A stretch of DNA of 64,000 bases, taken from NCBI GenBank assembly GCA_905480605.1, contig CAJQRD010000011.1, positions 1 to 64,000 of the forward strand, written 5' to 3'. Positions 15,231 through 25,700 of this stretch are shown piece by piece. The stretch's first letter is position 1; each line of letters opens with the position of its first letter. The position numbers and the translations under genes were made by a program. The notes beneath the pieces were generated by a model. That model searched no databases. It worked only from the letters and a program-made list of their open reading frames with translations, and was not told where the DNA came from. This stretch comes from an uncultured Saprospiraceae bacterium. Lineage in GTDB: Bacteria; Bacteroidota; Bacteroidia; Chitinophagales; Saprospiraceae.

Positions 15231-18212
15231 ATGCGCTTATTTCTCATTTCTATTTTTTTGATCTTCATCCTAGGTTCAGAGGGTTCCTCTCAAACCAATT
15301 TTGATATTTTTCAATACAGATACGTTGGCCCCACCAGAGGAGGACGTGTAACTGCTGTAGCTGGAATCGCTTCAATACCCAATACCTACTACCTCGGATC
15401 GACAGGCGGTGGCGTTTGGAAAACCGAAGACTATGGAACATCTTGGTCGAATGTATCTGATGGATATTTCGAAACACCGTCGATTGGTGCGATCCGTGTA
15501 GCTCAAAATGACGCTAATATTGTATACGTCGGCACAGGTACAGATGGCTTTCGCAGTAACCTGATTTCAGGGAAAGGGATGTACAAGTCTATCGATGCCG
15601 GAAATTCCTGGAGCCATGTTGGGTTAAGAAATGTCGGTCAAATAGGTGCTGTAGAGATTCATCCACAAGATCACAACACTGTTTTTGTAGCAGCAATCGG
15701 CCAAGCTTTTCAAAGTAATAAAGAAAGAGGTGTTTACCGCACCAAAGATGGTGGTGCTACTTGGAAACAAGTATTATCAATTTCTGATACCACTGGATTT
15801 GTTGATGTAGAATTTATGCCAACGAACCCTAATATTATCTATGCATCGGCTTGGAGAGCAGAACGCAAACCTTGGACAATAATTAGCGGCGGAAAAGAAA
15901 ATGGTATTTATAAATCTATAGATGGAGGCGATAATTGGAAGCGCGTCGGCAATGGCTTGCCTAAATTGATGGGTAAAATTGATTTGGCTGTTTCAGCTGC
16001 TGATTCGAGAGTTGTTTATGCATTGGTTGAGGCACCTTCTAAAGTTTCTGGTTTGTACAGAAGCAATGATCAAGGAGAAAACTTTGAGCATGTATCCAAT
16101 GAATATGGTTTATCAGACAGACCTTTTTACTATTGTAACGTCGATGCGGATCCTAATGATGTAGAAACAGTTTATGTCAATTCTACCAGGTTTTATAAAT
16201 CTATAAATGGCGGTGAATCATGGAAAAGACTATCCACACCTCATAGCGACAATCATGATATATGGATCAATCCAAATGATTCTGATTTGTATATTCAAAG
16301 TAATGATGGTGGTGCCAATATTACACATAACGGTGGCAAGTCCTGGAGCTCTCAATTTAATCAACCTACAGCAGAATTGTATCAAGTCGAAGTAGACAAC
16401 CAACACCCATATTGGCTTTATGCTGGGCAACAAGATAACAGTACCACAATATCTGTCCCCAGTGCACCGCCAACCAGACACCAGGCCGGGGCAATTGGTT
16501 TTGTTATGAATACCGGTGGATGTGAAACTGGGCCTGCTGTTCCAAATCCTGACAATCCAAATATTGTATATTCTAACTGTAAAGGAAGGTTTAGTGTGTT
16601 TAATAAAACAACTGGACAAGCGCAAGAATACACTGTAGGTGCAAGAAATATGTATGGACACAATCCAAGGGATCTGAAATTCAGATTTCAACGGGTATCT
16701 CCGATTCATGTATCGCCCCATGATTCTAAAGTTATATATCACACATCTCAGTACGTCCATAAAACAACTGACGAAGGAAAAACATGGGACATTATCTCAC
16801 CTGACTTGACAGCCTTCGAAGCTGACAAGCAAATGAGATCAGGGTCTCCTATTACAAATGATATTACAGGAGAAGAATTTTACAGCACTATTTATGCAAT
16901 CCAAGAATCAAAAATAAAACAAGGTTTAATTTGGGTGGGTGCCAATGATGGGCCGATTCATGTTACACAAGACAATGGAAGGAACTGGTCAAATGTTACA
17001 CCCAAGTCATTGCCAAAAGGTGGACGTGTAGATTGTGTAGAACCTTCTGTTCACAATGCTGCAAAGGCATATGCCACCGTTTTGAGATATCAACTGGGAG
17101 ACTGGAAACCATACATTTATAAAACGGATAACTATGGTAAATCCTGGAATCTATTGTCGCAAGAAAATGGGATTCCAAATGATTATCCTGTTAGGGTTTT
17201 AAGAGAGGATCCTGTCAAACAGGGCTTGCTTTACGCAGGAACAGAATATGGAATGTTTATCTCTTTTAATGATGGGGAAACATGGGAACCTTTCCAACAA
17301 AACCTTCCTGTTACTCCAGTCACAGACATCAAAGTACATAGAGATGACTTGGTTTTGTCAACAATGGGAAGAGGCTTCCAGATCCTAGATAATATTTCAG
17401 CCTTGAGAGATAACTATTCGGATCTCGATACCACTAAACCCAAGGTGTTTAAACCCCGTGATACATACCGTTACCGTTATTACCCCATGAATGTGGGTTC
17501 AGAGACGCAACCTAACTATCCCGCGCCAGGTGTCTTATTTGACTACTATCTCCCAAGTGACATTGACACTTCAATGGTATTGCATATCAAAAATAAATCA
17601 GGGGAAGTTATCAGATCGTTTATACCTACCGTATTGTCGAAGGCTGAAGTTACCAGGCGAGATATGTCGACAGAGGAATTGACATATTCTGTGAATGCCT
17701 CGCTTAAAAAATCTAAAGGTTTCCATAGGTTTAAATGGGATATGAAACAATCAGGTGTTTGGGATAAAAGACCAAATGCTGCATTCTCAAATGGTCCTAT
17801 GGTCTTGCCAGGAGAATATTCAGTCGTTTTGGAACTGGATTCTACTAAAATACAGCAAGACTTCAAGTTACTTCCAGACCCTAGGGTTATTGGTAAGGTG
17901 GTTTCAATGCAAGATTTAGAAACACAAGAGAAACTGGCTAAACAAATTGTTGATTTGTATTCTTCCGCCAAAAAGATGGCCAACGACATTGAAAAGAAAT
18001 TAAAGAAGACAAATGAAAAATCTAAAGCATACTCTGATCTTGAAAAAATGAAATCAATGCTGGTCCAAGAAAAAGGAAGATATACCCAGCCTAAATTATT
18101 ATCACAAATCAGATACTTATACAATGGAATGAACTCTACAGATCAACTGCCAAGCAAAGATTCTTTTGATAGATATGAAGAACTGAAAAAAGAATTTGAA
18201 TCGCTAAAATAA
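15231..18212 (+). CDS. Secreted BNR/VPS10-type beta-propeller protein
   Basis: A 993-residue protein starting at ATG 15231 with a clear signal peptide (MRLFLISIFLIFILGSEGSSQ). At least ten Asp-box/BNR repeats follow, such as YKSIDAGNSW, YRTKDGGATW, YKSIDGGDNW, YKSINGGESW, HKTTDEGKTW, VTQDNGRNW and YKTDNYGKSW. These form sortilin-like (VPS10) ten-bladed or paired seven-bladed propellers. A C-terminal domain without Asp boxes (about 770-993) follows. Bacteroidota homologues are annotated as glycosyl hydrolases of the sortilin/BNR group, but no hydrolase active site is evident. It may bind proteins or glycans outside the cell. An upstream extension to 15081 is open but only translates repeat DNA. 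Confidence 0.88.
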   Translation: MRLFLISIFLIFILGSEGSSQTNFDIFQYRYVGPTRGGRVTAVAGIASIPNTYYLGSTGGGVWKTEDYGTSWSNVSDGYFETPSIGAIRVAQNDANIVYVGTGTDGFRSNLISGKGMYKSIDAGNSWSHVGLRNVGQIGAVEIHPQDHNTVFVAAIGQAFQSNKERGVYRTKDGGATWKQVLSISDTTGFVDVEFMPTNPNIIYASAWRAERKPWTIISGGKENGIYKSIDGGDNWKRVGNGLPKLMGKIDLAVSAADSRVVYALVEAPSKVSGLYRSNDQGENFEHVSNEYGLSDRPFYYCNVDADPNDVETVYVNSTRFYKSINGGESWKRLSTPHSDNHDIWINPNDSDLYIQSNDGGANITHNGGKSWSSQFNQPTAELYQVEVDNQHPYWLYAGQQDNSTTISVPSAPPTRHQAGAIGFVMNTGGCETGPAVPNPDNPNIVYSNCKGRFSVFNKTTGQAQEYTVGARNMYGHNPRDLKFRFQRVSPIHVSPHDSKVIYHTSQYVHKTTDEGKTWDIISPDLTAFEADKQMRSGSPITNDITGEEFYSTIYAIQESKIKQGLIWVGANDGPIHVTQDNGRNWSNVTPKSLPKGGRVDCVEPSVHNAAKAYATVLRYQLGDWKPYIYKTDNYGKSWNLLSQENGIPNDYPVRVLREDPVKQGLLYAGTEYGMFISFNDGETWEPFQQNLPVTPVTDIKVHRDDLVLSTMGRGFQILDNISALRDNYSDLDTTKPKVFKPRDTYRYRYYPMNVGSETQPNYPAPGVLFDYYLPSDIDTSMVLHIKNKSGEVIRSFIPTVLSKAEVTRRDMSTEELTYSVNASLKKSKGFHRFKWDMKQSGVWDKRPNAAFSNGPMVLPGEYSVVLELDSTKIQQDFKLLPDPRVIGKVVSMQDLETQEKLAKQIVDLYSSAKKMANDIEKKLKKTNEKSKAYSDLEKMKSMLVQEKGRYTQPKLLSQIRYLYNGMNSTDQLPSKDSFDRYEELKKEFESLK

Positions 18213-18223
18213 AGCAAAGCACC

Positions 18224-18271
18224 CGTAAGCGCAGCGCTCCGTAAAGCGCAGCGCCCGTAAGCGAAGCGTTC
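18224..18271. repeat. Three tandem 16-bp GC-rich repeats
   Basis: Units CGTAAGCGCAGCGCTC, CGTAAAGCGCAGCGCC and CGTAAGCGAAGCGTTC lie head to tail between the propeller gene and the kinase. They are GC-rich in AT-rich surroundings and individually near-palindromic (GCGCAGCGC). This may be a small repeat family or contribute to a terminator. Confidence 0.8.
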
Positions 18272-18305
18272 CGTAAAATAATCTATCTTTAACAAAATTT
18301 AAAAA

Positions 18306-19160
18306 GTGATTCTTATTGCGGATGGTGGTTCGACTTCTTGTGATTGGGTTTGTTTAAATCCTGACACCCACGAAGTCATTCAAAAGATTAAAACGAAAGG
18401 ATTGAATCCCGCTTATTCTTCTGTCAAGGAGTTAATGCAGGTTCTAACTATCGCTACTGATCTTTTACAAATTAAAAATGAGATTAAAGCCATCTACTTT
18501 TTTGGAGCAGGCAGCAACTCTGATGTTTTTGCAAATAAACTGAAAAGTGTATTTGATTCTTATTTTCCACAACTTTCACTAGTCAAAATCCAAGGTGATA
18601 TTCAAGGTGCAGTATATGCATGTACACACAAACCAGGTGTAGTTGGCATACTTGGAACGGGCAGTAATATTTGTTATTATAATGGAACTGAAATACAGAC
18701 AAACATTGAGTCTTTAGGGTATTCTATTATGGATGATGGTGCAGGCTCGGCATTGGGTAGATTGTTGTTGCGTGCTTATTTTTATAAGCAACTGCCAGCA
18801 GAACTAAGTGAAGCGCTTTCGAGTACTTACAATGTTGATCCAGATTATGTAAAGGAAAATATTTATTCTAAACCTTTTCCTGGTCGTTTCATGGCGTCGT
18901 ATGCAAAATTTGTTTTTGACAACATAGATGAACCCTTCTTAGAAGAGTTGCTAAATCAAAATTTAATAAATTACTTTGAGACCCATGTTAGGCAATTTGA
19001 AAATGAAATGAAAAATGTACCACTTCACTTTGTTGGTTCAGTCGCATATTTGTCAAAAGGACAAATAGAAAAATTGTGTAACGAGTATGGTTATGAGTTA
19101 GGCAACGTGATACAAGCTCCGATTGATGACTTGGCTAAAAATATCAATTACTATATTTAA
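18306..19160 (+). CDS. N-acetylglucosamine kinase, BadF/BadG ATPase type
   Basis: A 284-residue sugar kinase of the ASKHA fold. ILIADGGSTSCDWV is the first phosphate-binding loop, GVVGILGTGSNICYY the second, and SLGYSIMDDGAGSALGRLLLR the adenosine-side motif typical of GlcNAc kinases of the BadF/BadG/BcrA group. It would phosphorylate GlcNAc to GlcNAc-6-phosphate in the cytoplasm. The start is GTG 18306, because MILIADGGST is the normal opening and no ATG is available. It precedes the divergent lacI/nagB regulatory region of the amino-sugar cluster, supporting the substrate assignment. Confidence 0.85.
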   Translation: MILIADGGSTSCDWVCLNPDTHEVIQKIKTKGLNPAYSSVKELMQVLTIATDLLQIKNEIKAIYFFGAGSNSDVFANKLKSVFDSYFPQLSLVKIQGDIQGAVYACTHKPGVVGILGTGSNICYYNGTEIQTNIESLGYSIMDDGAGSALGRLLLRAYFYKQLPAELSEALSSTYNVDPDYVKENIYSKPFPGRFMASYAKFVFDNIDEPFLEELLNQNLINYFETHVRQFENEMKNVPLHFVGSVAYLSKGQIEKLCNEYGYELGNVIQAPIDDLAKNINYYI

Positions 19161-19614
19161 GAATAATCATTATTCGGTATGCATTAATTACTACTGTTAA
19201 TATTCCTTTTTCTTTCACTTAATTTAAATGTGGAATATATTGTATCTGGAAATATAAAAGATACATAATGAAAATACGATGTAGTTCAGTTCCGTTTTGC
19301 GCCCTCAATTAGAAAATTGCATTCTGCTGACATTAGGTAAGTCATCAATGATGTTATAATTGACACTAAAGGTTCTTATGTGTTGACTGGCAATGACCTT
19401 CCGGATAGTAAGCATTGTATAGACTGCCTTTGGTGGATACATTTTCTTAAACTTCAATTGGGGCAGGAATGAATTGCAGTTTTAATTTGCTAGTATTAAA
19501 ATTGTTTTAGAGGATATTAGAAATTAATACTAAATCTTTTTTGAAATTGCAATATTGAAATAGTTCTTTTCGAAGATATTAAATTTTGACAGATGATATT
19601 ATTTATCTCTATTT
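19161..19614. other. Intergenic region, 454 bp, possible gene remnant
   Basis: It lies between the convergent kinase and LacI genes. On the minus strand a frame is open from 19481 to a TGA at 19305-19307 (59 codons), with a plausible protein-like composition (NSFLPQLKFKKMYPPKAVY, then HIRTFSVNYNIIDDLPNVS). It has an internal ATG but no recognised domain, so it may be a decayed gene end. I see no clear terminator. Confidence 0.35.
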
Positions 19615-20700
19615 TTATATCACAAATTCCAAATCACCAGTTGCTTGAGCAATATAAAATTCAGCATTTTCTTTTACAACAATGTCAATAGGTAAATACT
19701 GTTTAGAGGGTATTTCCTTTTTGAAAACAAAGTGATTTAATATATTAATCATCCCTAAGTATCCTTGTTTGATTGGATCTTGGTTGATGATAAAATTCAG
19801 TCGATGTTCATTTAGAAGTTTGATGTTGGGTTCTATTAAATCAAATCCAATTGTTGTTATATTCTCTAATGAAGTGTCCAATTTATCTAGCAAATTTAAT
19901 ACATGGTAAGCTCTTGAGTTTGTAAAGAATAGTCCTCCTAAGTTTGTATGCTCTTTGATACATTCATTGATTGTCTTTGATAGATAAGATACATCTTCAA
20001 AATCTGCTATACCAACATTTATAACTTCATTACCTGTTTGATGGATTCTGTTATATGATCTTAACCCATCCAGTTTATCTTGAATATGCTTGGCATTTTT
20101 AGAATCGTGACCAAGAGTTAAAGCCAGGATGGTCTTGAATTTGATATTGCTGGTGTCAAAAAGCCTACCGGCCAATTCTCCACATGCAAATGAATTTTGA
20201 CCAATATAACATTGGATATCTTGATGGAATATTTCTGTATTTATTGTAAATACCGGAACCTGATTCTGCCAGGCCATTTGAAAAAACTGGATGGATTCTG
20301 TAAAGAAAACAGGAGCGGTTAGAATACCATCAGGTTGCATCTTAAGCGCCTTTTCTAATTGTAATCGATAATCATTTTTATCCGACAAATCAAAGAAGAA
20401 AAACTTGGTGTTTATGCCATATTGCTCGGTAAATCGCCTTGATTTTTCTATGCCTTTTAATGGAAGCTCCCAAAAAGGATCTTTTTCAGCACTCGGCATG
20501 ACAAGTGCAATGTTGTATTGCTTGTTGTGTGCTAAAGTGCTGGCAATCACGTTTTTTTCGTAACCCAATTCCTTGGCAATTGATAGTATTTTTTGCCGCT
20601 TTTCATCGGTTATGCTGCCCCTACCGTTTAGAGCTCTATCAACAGTTCCCCTTGAAACGCCTGCCAATTTAGCAATATCCTTAATAGTAATCTTCTTCAT
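19615..20700 (-). CDS. LacI-family transcriptional regulator of amino-sugar genes
   Basis: A 361-residue regulator. The N-terminal LacI helix-turn-helix is residues 3-50 ([21 protein letters not shown], then [12 protein letters not shown] hinge). A periplasmic-binding-protein-like sugar-sensing domain follows ([22 protein letters not shown] through [11 protein letters not shown] and [13 protein letters not shown]). It is transcribed away from the NagB-PIG-L gene, and a perfect 18-bp palindrome with a central CG, typical of LacI operators, lies between them. The likely job is repression of the cluster until an amino-sugar derivative binds. The effector is inferred from context. Confidence 0.92.
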   Translation of the reverse strand: MKKITIKDIAKLAGVSRGTVDRALNGRGSITDEKRQKILSIAKELGYEKNVIASTLAHNKQYNIALVMPSAEKDPFWELPLKGIEKSRRFTEQYGINTKFFFFDLSDKNDYRLQLEKALKMQPDGILTAPVFFTESIQFFQMAWQNQVPVFTINTEIFHQDIQCYIGQNSFACGELAGRLFDTSNIKFKTILALTLGHDSKNAKHIQDKLDGLRSYNRIHQTGNEVINVGIADFEDVSYLSKTINECIKEHTNLGGLFFTNSRAYHVLNLLDKLDTSLENITTIGFDLIEPNIKLLNEHRLNFIINQDPIKQGYLGMINILNHFVFKKEIPSKQYLPIDIVVKENAEFYIAQATGDLEFVI

Positions 20701-20754
20701 GAAATTATAACCTGATTATGGTGTAAAGCTAATAGAAAAATACTAAGCATTAAG

Positions 20755-20772
20755 TTTGTGCACGTGCACAAA
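20755..20772. promoter_or_regulatory. LacI-type operator, perfect 18-bp palindrome
   Basis: TTTGTGCACGTGCACAAA is its own reverse complement and has the central CG of LacI/GalR operators. It lies 54 bp before lacI and 34 bp before nagB. It overlaps the predicted -33 box and spacer of the nagB promoter, so a bound repressor would block polymerase. Confidence 0.85.
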
Positions 20773-20785
20773 TTGATTATATTTG
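20755..20785 (+). promoter_or_regulatory. Bacteroidota-type promoter of the nagB-susCD operon
   Basis: TTTG at 20755-20758 and TATATTTG at 20778-20785 are separated by 19 bp. This matches the Bacteroidota housekeeping promoter TTTG-N19/20-TAnnTTTG. Transcription would start near 20791, about 16 bp before the nagB start codon. Confidence 0.75.
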
Positions 20786-20806
20786 ACTTAAAATTCTAAT
20801 TTTTCA

Positions 20807-22765
20807 ATGATTATTACACCTAAAAAACCTTTGGTTTATTCAGATTTACGGATTAAACAGATCCCTGAGGATTTAATATACCAAATCAAATCGTTTGAAA
20901 GAATTCCTATTGATATCTTTAAAGATGCTGAAGATGGCTCTCGTCATATTGCGCATTCAATTGCTTTGGCTATTAAAGGAAAGCAGCAAAAGGGAGAAAA
21001 AATTGTTCTTGGATTGGCTACAGGTTCTTCACCTTTAAAAGTGTATTCAGAGTTGATCAGAATGCACAGAGAAGAAGGGCTTAGTTTTCACAATGTGGTT
21101 ACATTTAACTTAGATGAATATTATCCAATCTTACCTGATAATATTGAAAGCTATCACTATTTCATGCATGAATATCTTTTTAATCACATTGATATTCCTG
21201 GAAATCAAATCAATATTCCTGATGGCAATTTAAAATTAGAAGATGTCAAAGAATATTGTGAAATGTACGAAAAGAAAATATCGATGCTTGGAGGGATTGA
21301 TATTCAATTGCTAGGAATAGGAAGAACAGGACACATCGGTTTTAATGAACCAGGAAGTGATAAAGATTCGGTGACAAGGCTGGTAAGTTTAGATAGTTTG
21401 ACAAGAACAGATGCCCAAAAAGACTTTGGAACCTTTGAAAAAGTGCCATATAGGGCAATAACCATGGGCGTCAAGACTATTTTGGAGGCTAAGGAAATTT
21501 ACATGATGGCATGGGGACAGCACAAAGCTGAAATTGCTAGACGTGCAACAGAAGATAAGCCAAACAGTGTTGTACCTTCTACTTTTTTACAAGACCACCA
21601 TCAAGTACGATTTTGCTTGGATTTGGCAGCTTCGGAAAAACTGACAAGAGTAAAAACTCCTTGGAAAGTTGGTTCTTGCAGATGGACAGATGATCTGGTT
21701 TGTAAAGCGGTTATTTGGTTGTCGCAAAATATTAATAAACCAATTCTGAAATTAACCTCTTCTGATTATTTAGAGTTCGGATTGAATGAGTTAATTCTGG
21801 ACCGCGAAAATGCTTATAAAACGAATTTATACGTTTTTAATAAATTACAAAGAACCATAACAGGTTGGCCAGGAGGAAAACCCAATACTGATGATACCCA
21901 TAGGCCAGAAAGGTCAACGCCAGAAAAAAAACGTGTAATTATATTCAGTCCCCATCCTGATGATGATGTGATTTCTATGGGAGGAACCTTCCTTCGTCTT
22001 GTTGAACAAGGACATGATGTGCATGTGGCATATCAAACTTCAGGTAATATTGCCGTGCACGACCACGATGCTCTTAGGTTTTTAGAGTTTTATGAAGGAA
22101 TTAATGAAAAATACGCTTTAGATAACAATATTAAAGATTTGTTAAAAGCTAAAAAAGCTTTAAAATCAAAGATTGGCGGTAATTCACAAGGCATACGAAA
22201 CATAAAGGGAATGATCCGAAAGGGTGAAGCAAAAGCCGCAGCTGTTTTTTGCGGACTCGAAGAGTCCAACATTCATTTCTTAAATCTTCCTTTTTATGAA
22301 ACAGGGGCCATTAAAAAGAAGCTTGTTTCTAAGGAAGATGTGAAAATTGTTGAGGATTTATTAAAAAAATACAAACCACATCAAGTTTTTGCAGCAGGTG
22401 ATTTAGCTGACCCTCATGGGACTCACCGTGTATGCTTAGATGTTATTTTTTCAGCATTTAATAACTTGAAAAAAGAAAAATGGATTAAGGACTGTTGGCT
22501 TTGGCTCTATCGTGGCGCTTGGCACGAATTTTCAATCGATGAAATTGAAATGGCCGTTCCTTTAAGTCCAGAAGAATTACTTAAGAAAAGACGTGCAATC
22601 TATATGCACCAATCTCAAAAGGATAGACCTCCTTTCCCAGGAGAAGACAATCGAGAATTTTGGCAAAGAGCAGAAGAGAGAAACAGAGAAACGGCTCAGA
22701 CTTATCGAGATTTGGGATTTGCAGAGTATGAAGCTATAGAGGCTTTTAAAAGATGGAAACTTTAG
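20807..22765 (+). CDS. nagB: Glucosamine-6-phosphate deaminase fused to PIG-L deacetylase
   Basis: A 652-residue two-domain cytoplasmic enzyme. Residues 35-290 form a NagB deaminase with GLATGSSPLKVY (69-80), NLDEYYP (101-107) and the active-site loop LGIGRTGHIGFNEPGS (169-184). Residues 375-640 form a PIG-L/LmbE deacetylase with the metal motif SPHPDDDVISMGGT (381-394) and a downstream DPHGTHR (535-541). NagB converts glucosamine-6-phosphate to fructose-6-phosphate and ammonia, and PIG-L enzymes remove N-acetyl groups from GlcNAc-containing substrates. The two-domain form is known in Bacteroidota. With no separate nagA here, the second domain could supply the deacetylation step. SusC follows by 31 bp. 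Confidence 0.95.
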   Translation: MIITPKKPLVYSDLRIKQIPEDLIYQIKSFERIPIDIFKDAEDGSRHIAHSIALAIKGKQQKGEKIVLGLATGSSPLKVYSELIRMHREEGLSFHNVVTFNLDEYYPILPDNIESYHYFMHEYLFNHIDIPGNQINIPDGNLKLEDVKEYCEMYEKKISMLGGIDIQLLGIGRTGHIGFNEPGSDKDSVTRLVSLDSLTRTDAQKDFGTFEKVPYRAITMGVKTILEAKEIYMMAWGQHKAEIARRATEDKPNSVVPSTFLQDHHQVRFCLDLAASEKLTRVKTPWKVGSCRWTDDLVCKAVIWLSQNINKPILKLTSSDYLEFGLNELILDRENAYKTNLYVFNKLQRTITGWPGGKPNTDDTHRPERSTPEKKRVIIFSPHPDDDVISMGGTFLRLVEQGHDVHVAYQTSGNIAVHDHDALRFLEFYEGINEKYALDNNIKDLLKAKKALKSKIGGNSQGIRNIKGMIRKGEAKAAAVFCGLEESNIHFLNLPFYETGAIKKKLVSKEDVKIVEDLLKKYKPHQVFAAGDLADPHGTHRVCLDVIFSAFNNLKKEKWIKDCWLWLYRGAWHEFSIDEIEMAVPLSPEELLKKRRAIYMHQSQKDRPPFPGEDNREFWQRAEERNRETAQTYRDLGFAEYEAIEAFKRWKL

Positions 22766-22796
22766 TATATAATTAATAACAAATTGAAACCAAACA

Positions 22797-25700
22797 ATGG
22801 AAAAATTCGAATTATTTTATCCGCAAATGCGACGCTTTAAGGGGCTTGCATTTGTATTGCTATTTTGCCAGGCGACCCTGTTCAGTTTACCCAGTTTTGG
22901 CCAGATGGTCAATGGGAAAGTGATTGATGCAGATAGTAACCCTGTCATTGGTGCATCGGTTATGGAAACCGGAACTCAAAATGGAACCATCACTGATATC
23001 GATGGAATGTTTTCGTTAAACTTACAAGGCAGCTCTAATCAATTAGAGATCAGTTACGTGGGTTATGAATCTCAAACAGTTGATGTCAATGGAACTGATT
23101 TTTTAAACATCACTATGTTTGAAGGATTACAACTAAATGAAGTAGTTGTTACCGCCCTGGGTATCTCAAGGGAGAAAAAAGGATTAACTTATTCTGTTGA
23201 TGAAGTTTCAGGCGATGAGTTGTCTACCGTAAAAGATGTCAATGTAATCAATGCATTGTCAGGTAAGACTCCCGGTTTGGTGATTAACAGAAGTGGTTCT
23301 GGTGTTGGAGGTTCAACAAGAATTGTGTTAAGGGGAAACAAGTCGACAACCAGTAATGATCCGCTATATGTGATTAACGGTGTACCTATGACCAATAACA
23401 GACGTGGTCAACAAGGTGGAGTGTTTGGTGGCGGTGTTGATACAGGAGATGGTATTTCCAATATCAACCCTGATGACATCGAATCAATGACAGTACTTAA
23501 AGGTGCATCAGCAGCTGCACTTTATGGTAGCCAAGCTGCCAACGGTGTAATATTAATTACAACAAAACAAGGTAAAGTAGGCGCACCAAAAGTAAATGTG
23601 TCTTCTACTTATGTTATGGAAAATGCAGCGTTCATTCCTGAACAACAATTCCGTTATGGTCAGACTTCTGCTGGTGCAGAATTTAGTTGGGGTGGAGCAG
23701 TGAATAGTCCTGATCATGTGAAAGATTTTTTCCAAACAGGAACAAACTTGATAAACTCATTTTCAATAAGTGGTGGGTCTGAAAATTCCACGACTTACTT
23801 TTCTTATTCTAATACTAAGGCTCAAGGTATTATGCCTACAAATGAATTGGGAAGACATAATATAGCTATTAATCAAACTGTAGACTTTTTTGATGATAAA
23901 TTGACTTTGAATGGATCAATAAACTATATTAACCAAACTACTGACAATCGTCAAGGTGCTGGTTTGTATTTTAATCCTTTAACTGGTTTGTATTTCTTCC
24001 CAAGAGGTTTAGATTTTGACAATTACAAAACCAACTTTGAACAATATTCTGATGCAAGAAATATTAATGTTCAAAACTGGATTGCGGATAGAGATATTCA
24101 GCAAAATCCTTGGTGGATATTAAATAGAAATCAAAATCAAAACAAGCGTAATAGATATATCACTACTGTTTCAGCAAACTATAAGATTGACAGCAATTGG
24201 AGCGTGCAAGCTAGAGGGAATTTAGATAAATCTCTAGATAAGTTTACACATGAAATATATGCGTCTACTCAAGGTACTCTATCTGATAACAATGGACGTT
24301 ATATTTATAACAATTATGATGATACACAAACGTATGGTGATTTGATCTTGACGTATTCAAATAGATTTGGAGATAATTTGACGCTTGATGCTAATGTGGG
24401 AGCCAGTCATACAGATTCTAAAATATATGGAATATCAGCGGATTCTAAAAACGGTGATTTGGCATTTGCAAACCAATTTGGATTGCAGTATATCAAAAAT
24501 ACAACGGCTGCTCAAGACTTGAGAGAGACTTTGGTAAGAAGAAAGAAAAATGCAGTTTTTGCAAGTGCACAAGTTGGTCTTAACGATCAATTGTATTTTG
24601 ATGTTACTGCTAGAAGCGATAAATCATCAGCGCTGCCTAATACATCATATTTTTATCCTTCACTTGGTGTGACAGCAATATTGACAGAGATGATGAATCT
24701 TTCGTCTTTAGATTTTGCAAAAGTAAGAGCTTCTTATGCAGTTGTGGGTAATGATGTACCATCTTATGTAGCTAATCCCAAAGAAGAAAGAGGAAACATC
24801 ATTAATGGTCAATTACAATTTTCAACTGAAGGTCCTTTACCTGGAACAGAATTGGTTCCTGAGGAATCAACTTCTTTGGAGTTTGGTTTTGAATTAAGAG
24901 CTGTTAATAATAAATTAGGATTTGATTTTACATATTATAAAACCAATACGAAAAATCAATTTATTAATATTTCTGCTCCTGCAGGTTCTGGATTTACAAG
25001 ATATTTAGTAAATGCTGGTGATGTACAAAATTCAGGTATTGAAGCAGTATTATCTTATGATGTTGTCAGTAGTGAAAATTTTAATTGGGAGACTAGTATA
25101 AACTTTACTAAGAATTCTAATGAGATTATTGAATTACATCCTGAGTTTGATGAAAATCCTGATGCTGCTTTCTTTATTACAAATGAAGCGGTAAATAGTT
25201 ATGGAATGGTTGTTCAAAAAGGTGGATCGTTCGGTGATATTTGGGGCGAAAGGTTTTTAAGAGATGATCAAGATCGTATTATGTTGGATGCTGACGGCAA
25301 ACCTCAAAAACAAGGTTTAGGTTATGTTGGAAATCCAAATCCTGATTTTATGTTGGGATGGAATAACGAAATTAGAGTTTCTGATTTTAGTATTAGATTT
25401 TTGATTGATGGAAGATTTGGTGGCGAAGTAATGTCAGTAACTGAAGCTCTACTTGATGAGTTTGGTGTTTCTGAAAGAACTGCAGCAGCAAGGGATGCTG
25501 GAGGCGTGACTGTTAATGCTGTTTCTGAAAGCGGACAAGCAGTGACTTCAATTCCTGCTGATGTATATTATGGTGCTGTGGGAGGAAGACAAGGAATCAC
25601 AGAAAATTATATATACGACGCAACCAACATAAGATTGAGAGAATTGAGTATCGGATATAAATTACCTGTAGGTATTTTAGGAGGAGATGCGAAAATTAGT

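Noticed and set aside
16230-16760. 176-residue minus-strand coding region
   Set aside because: It lies entirely opposite the beta-propeller gene, has no domain and no start context, and its composition is that of an antisense frame.
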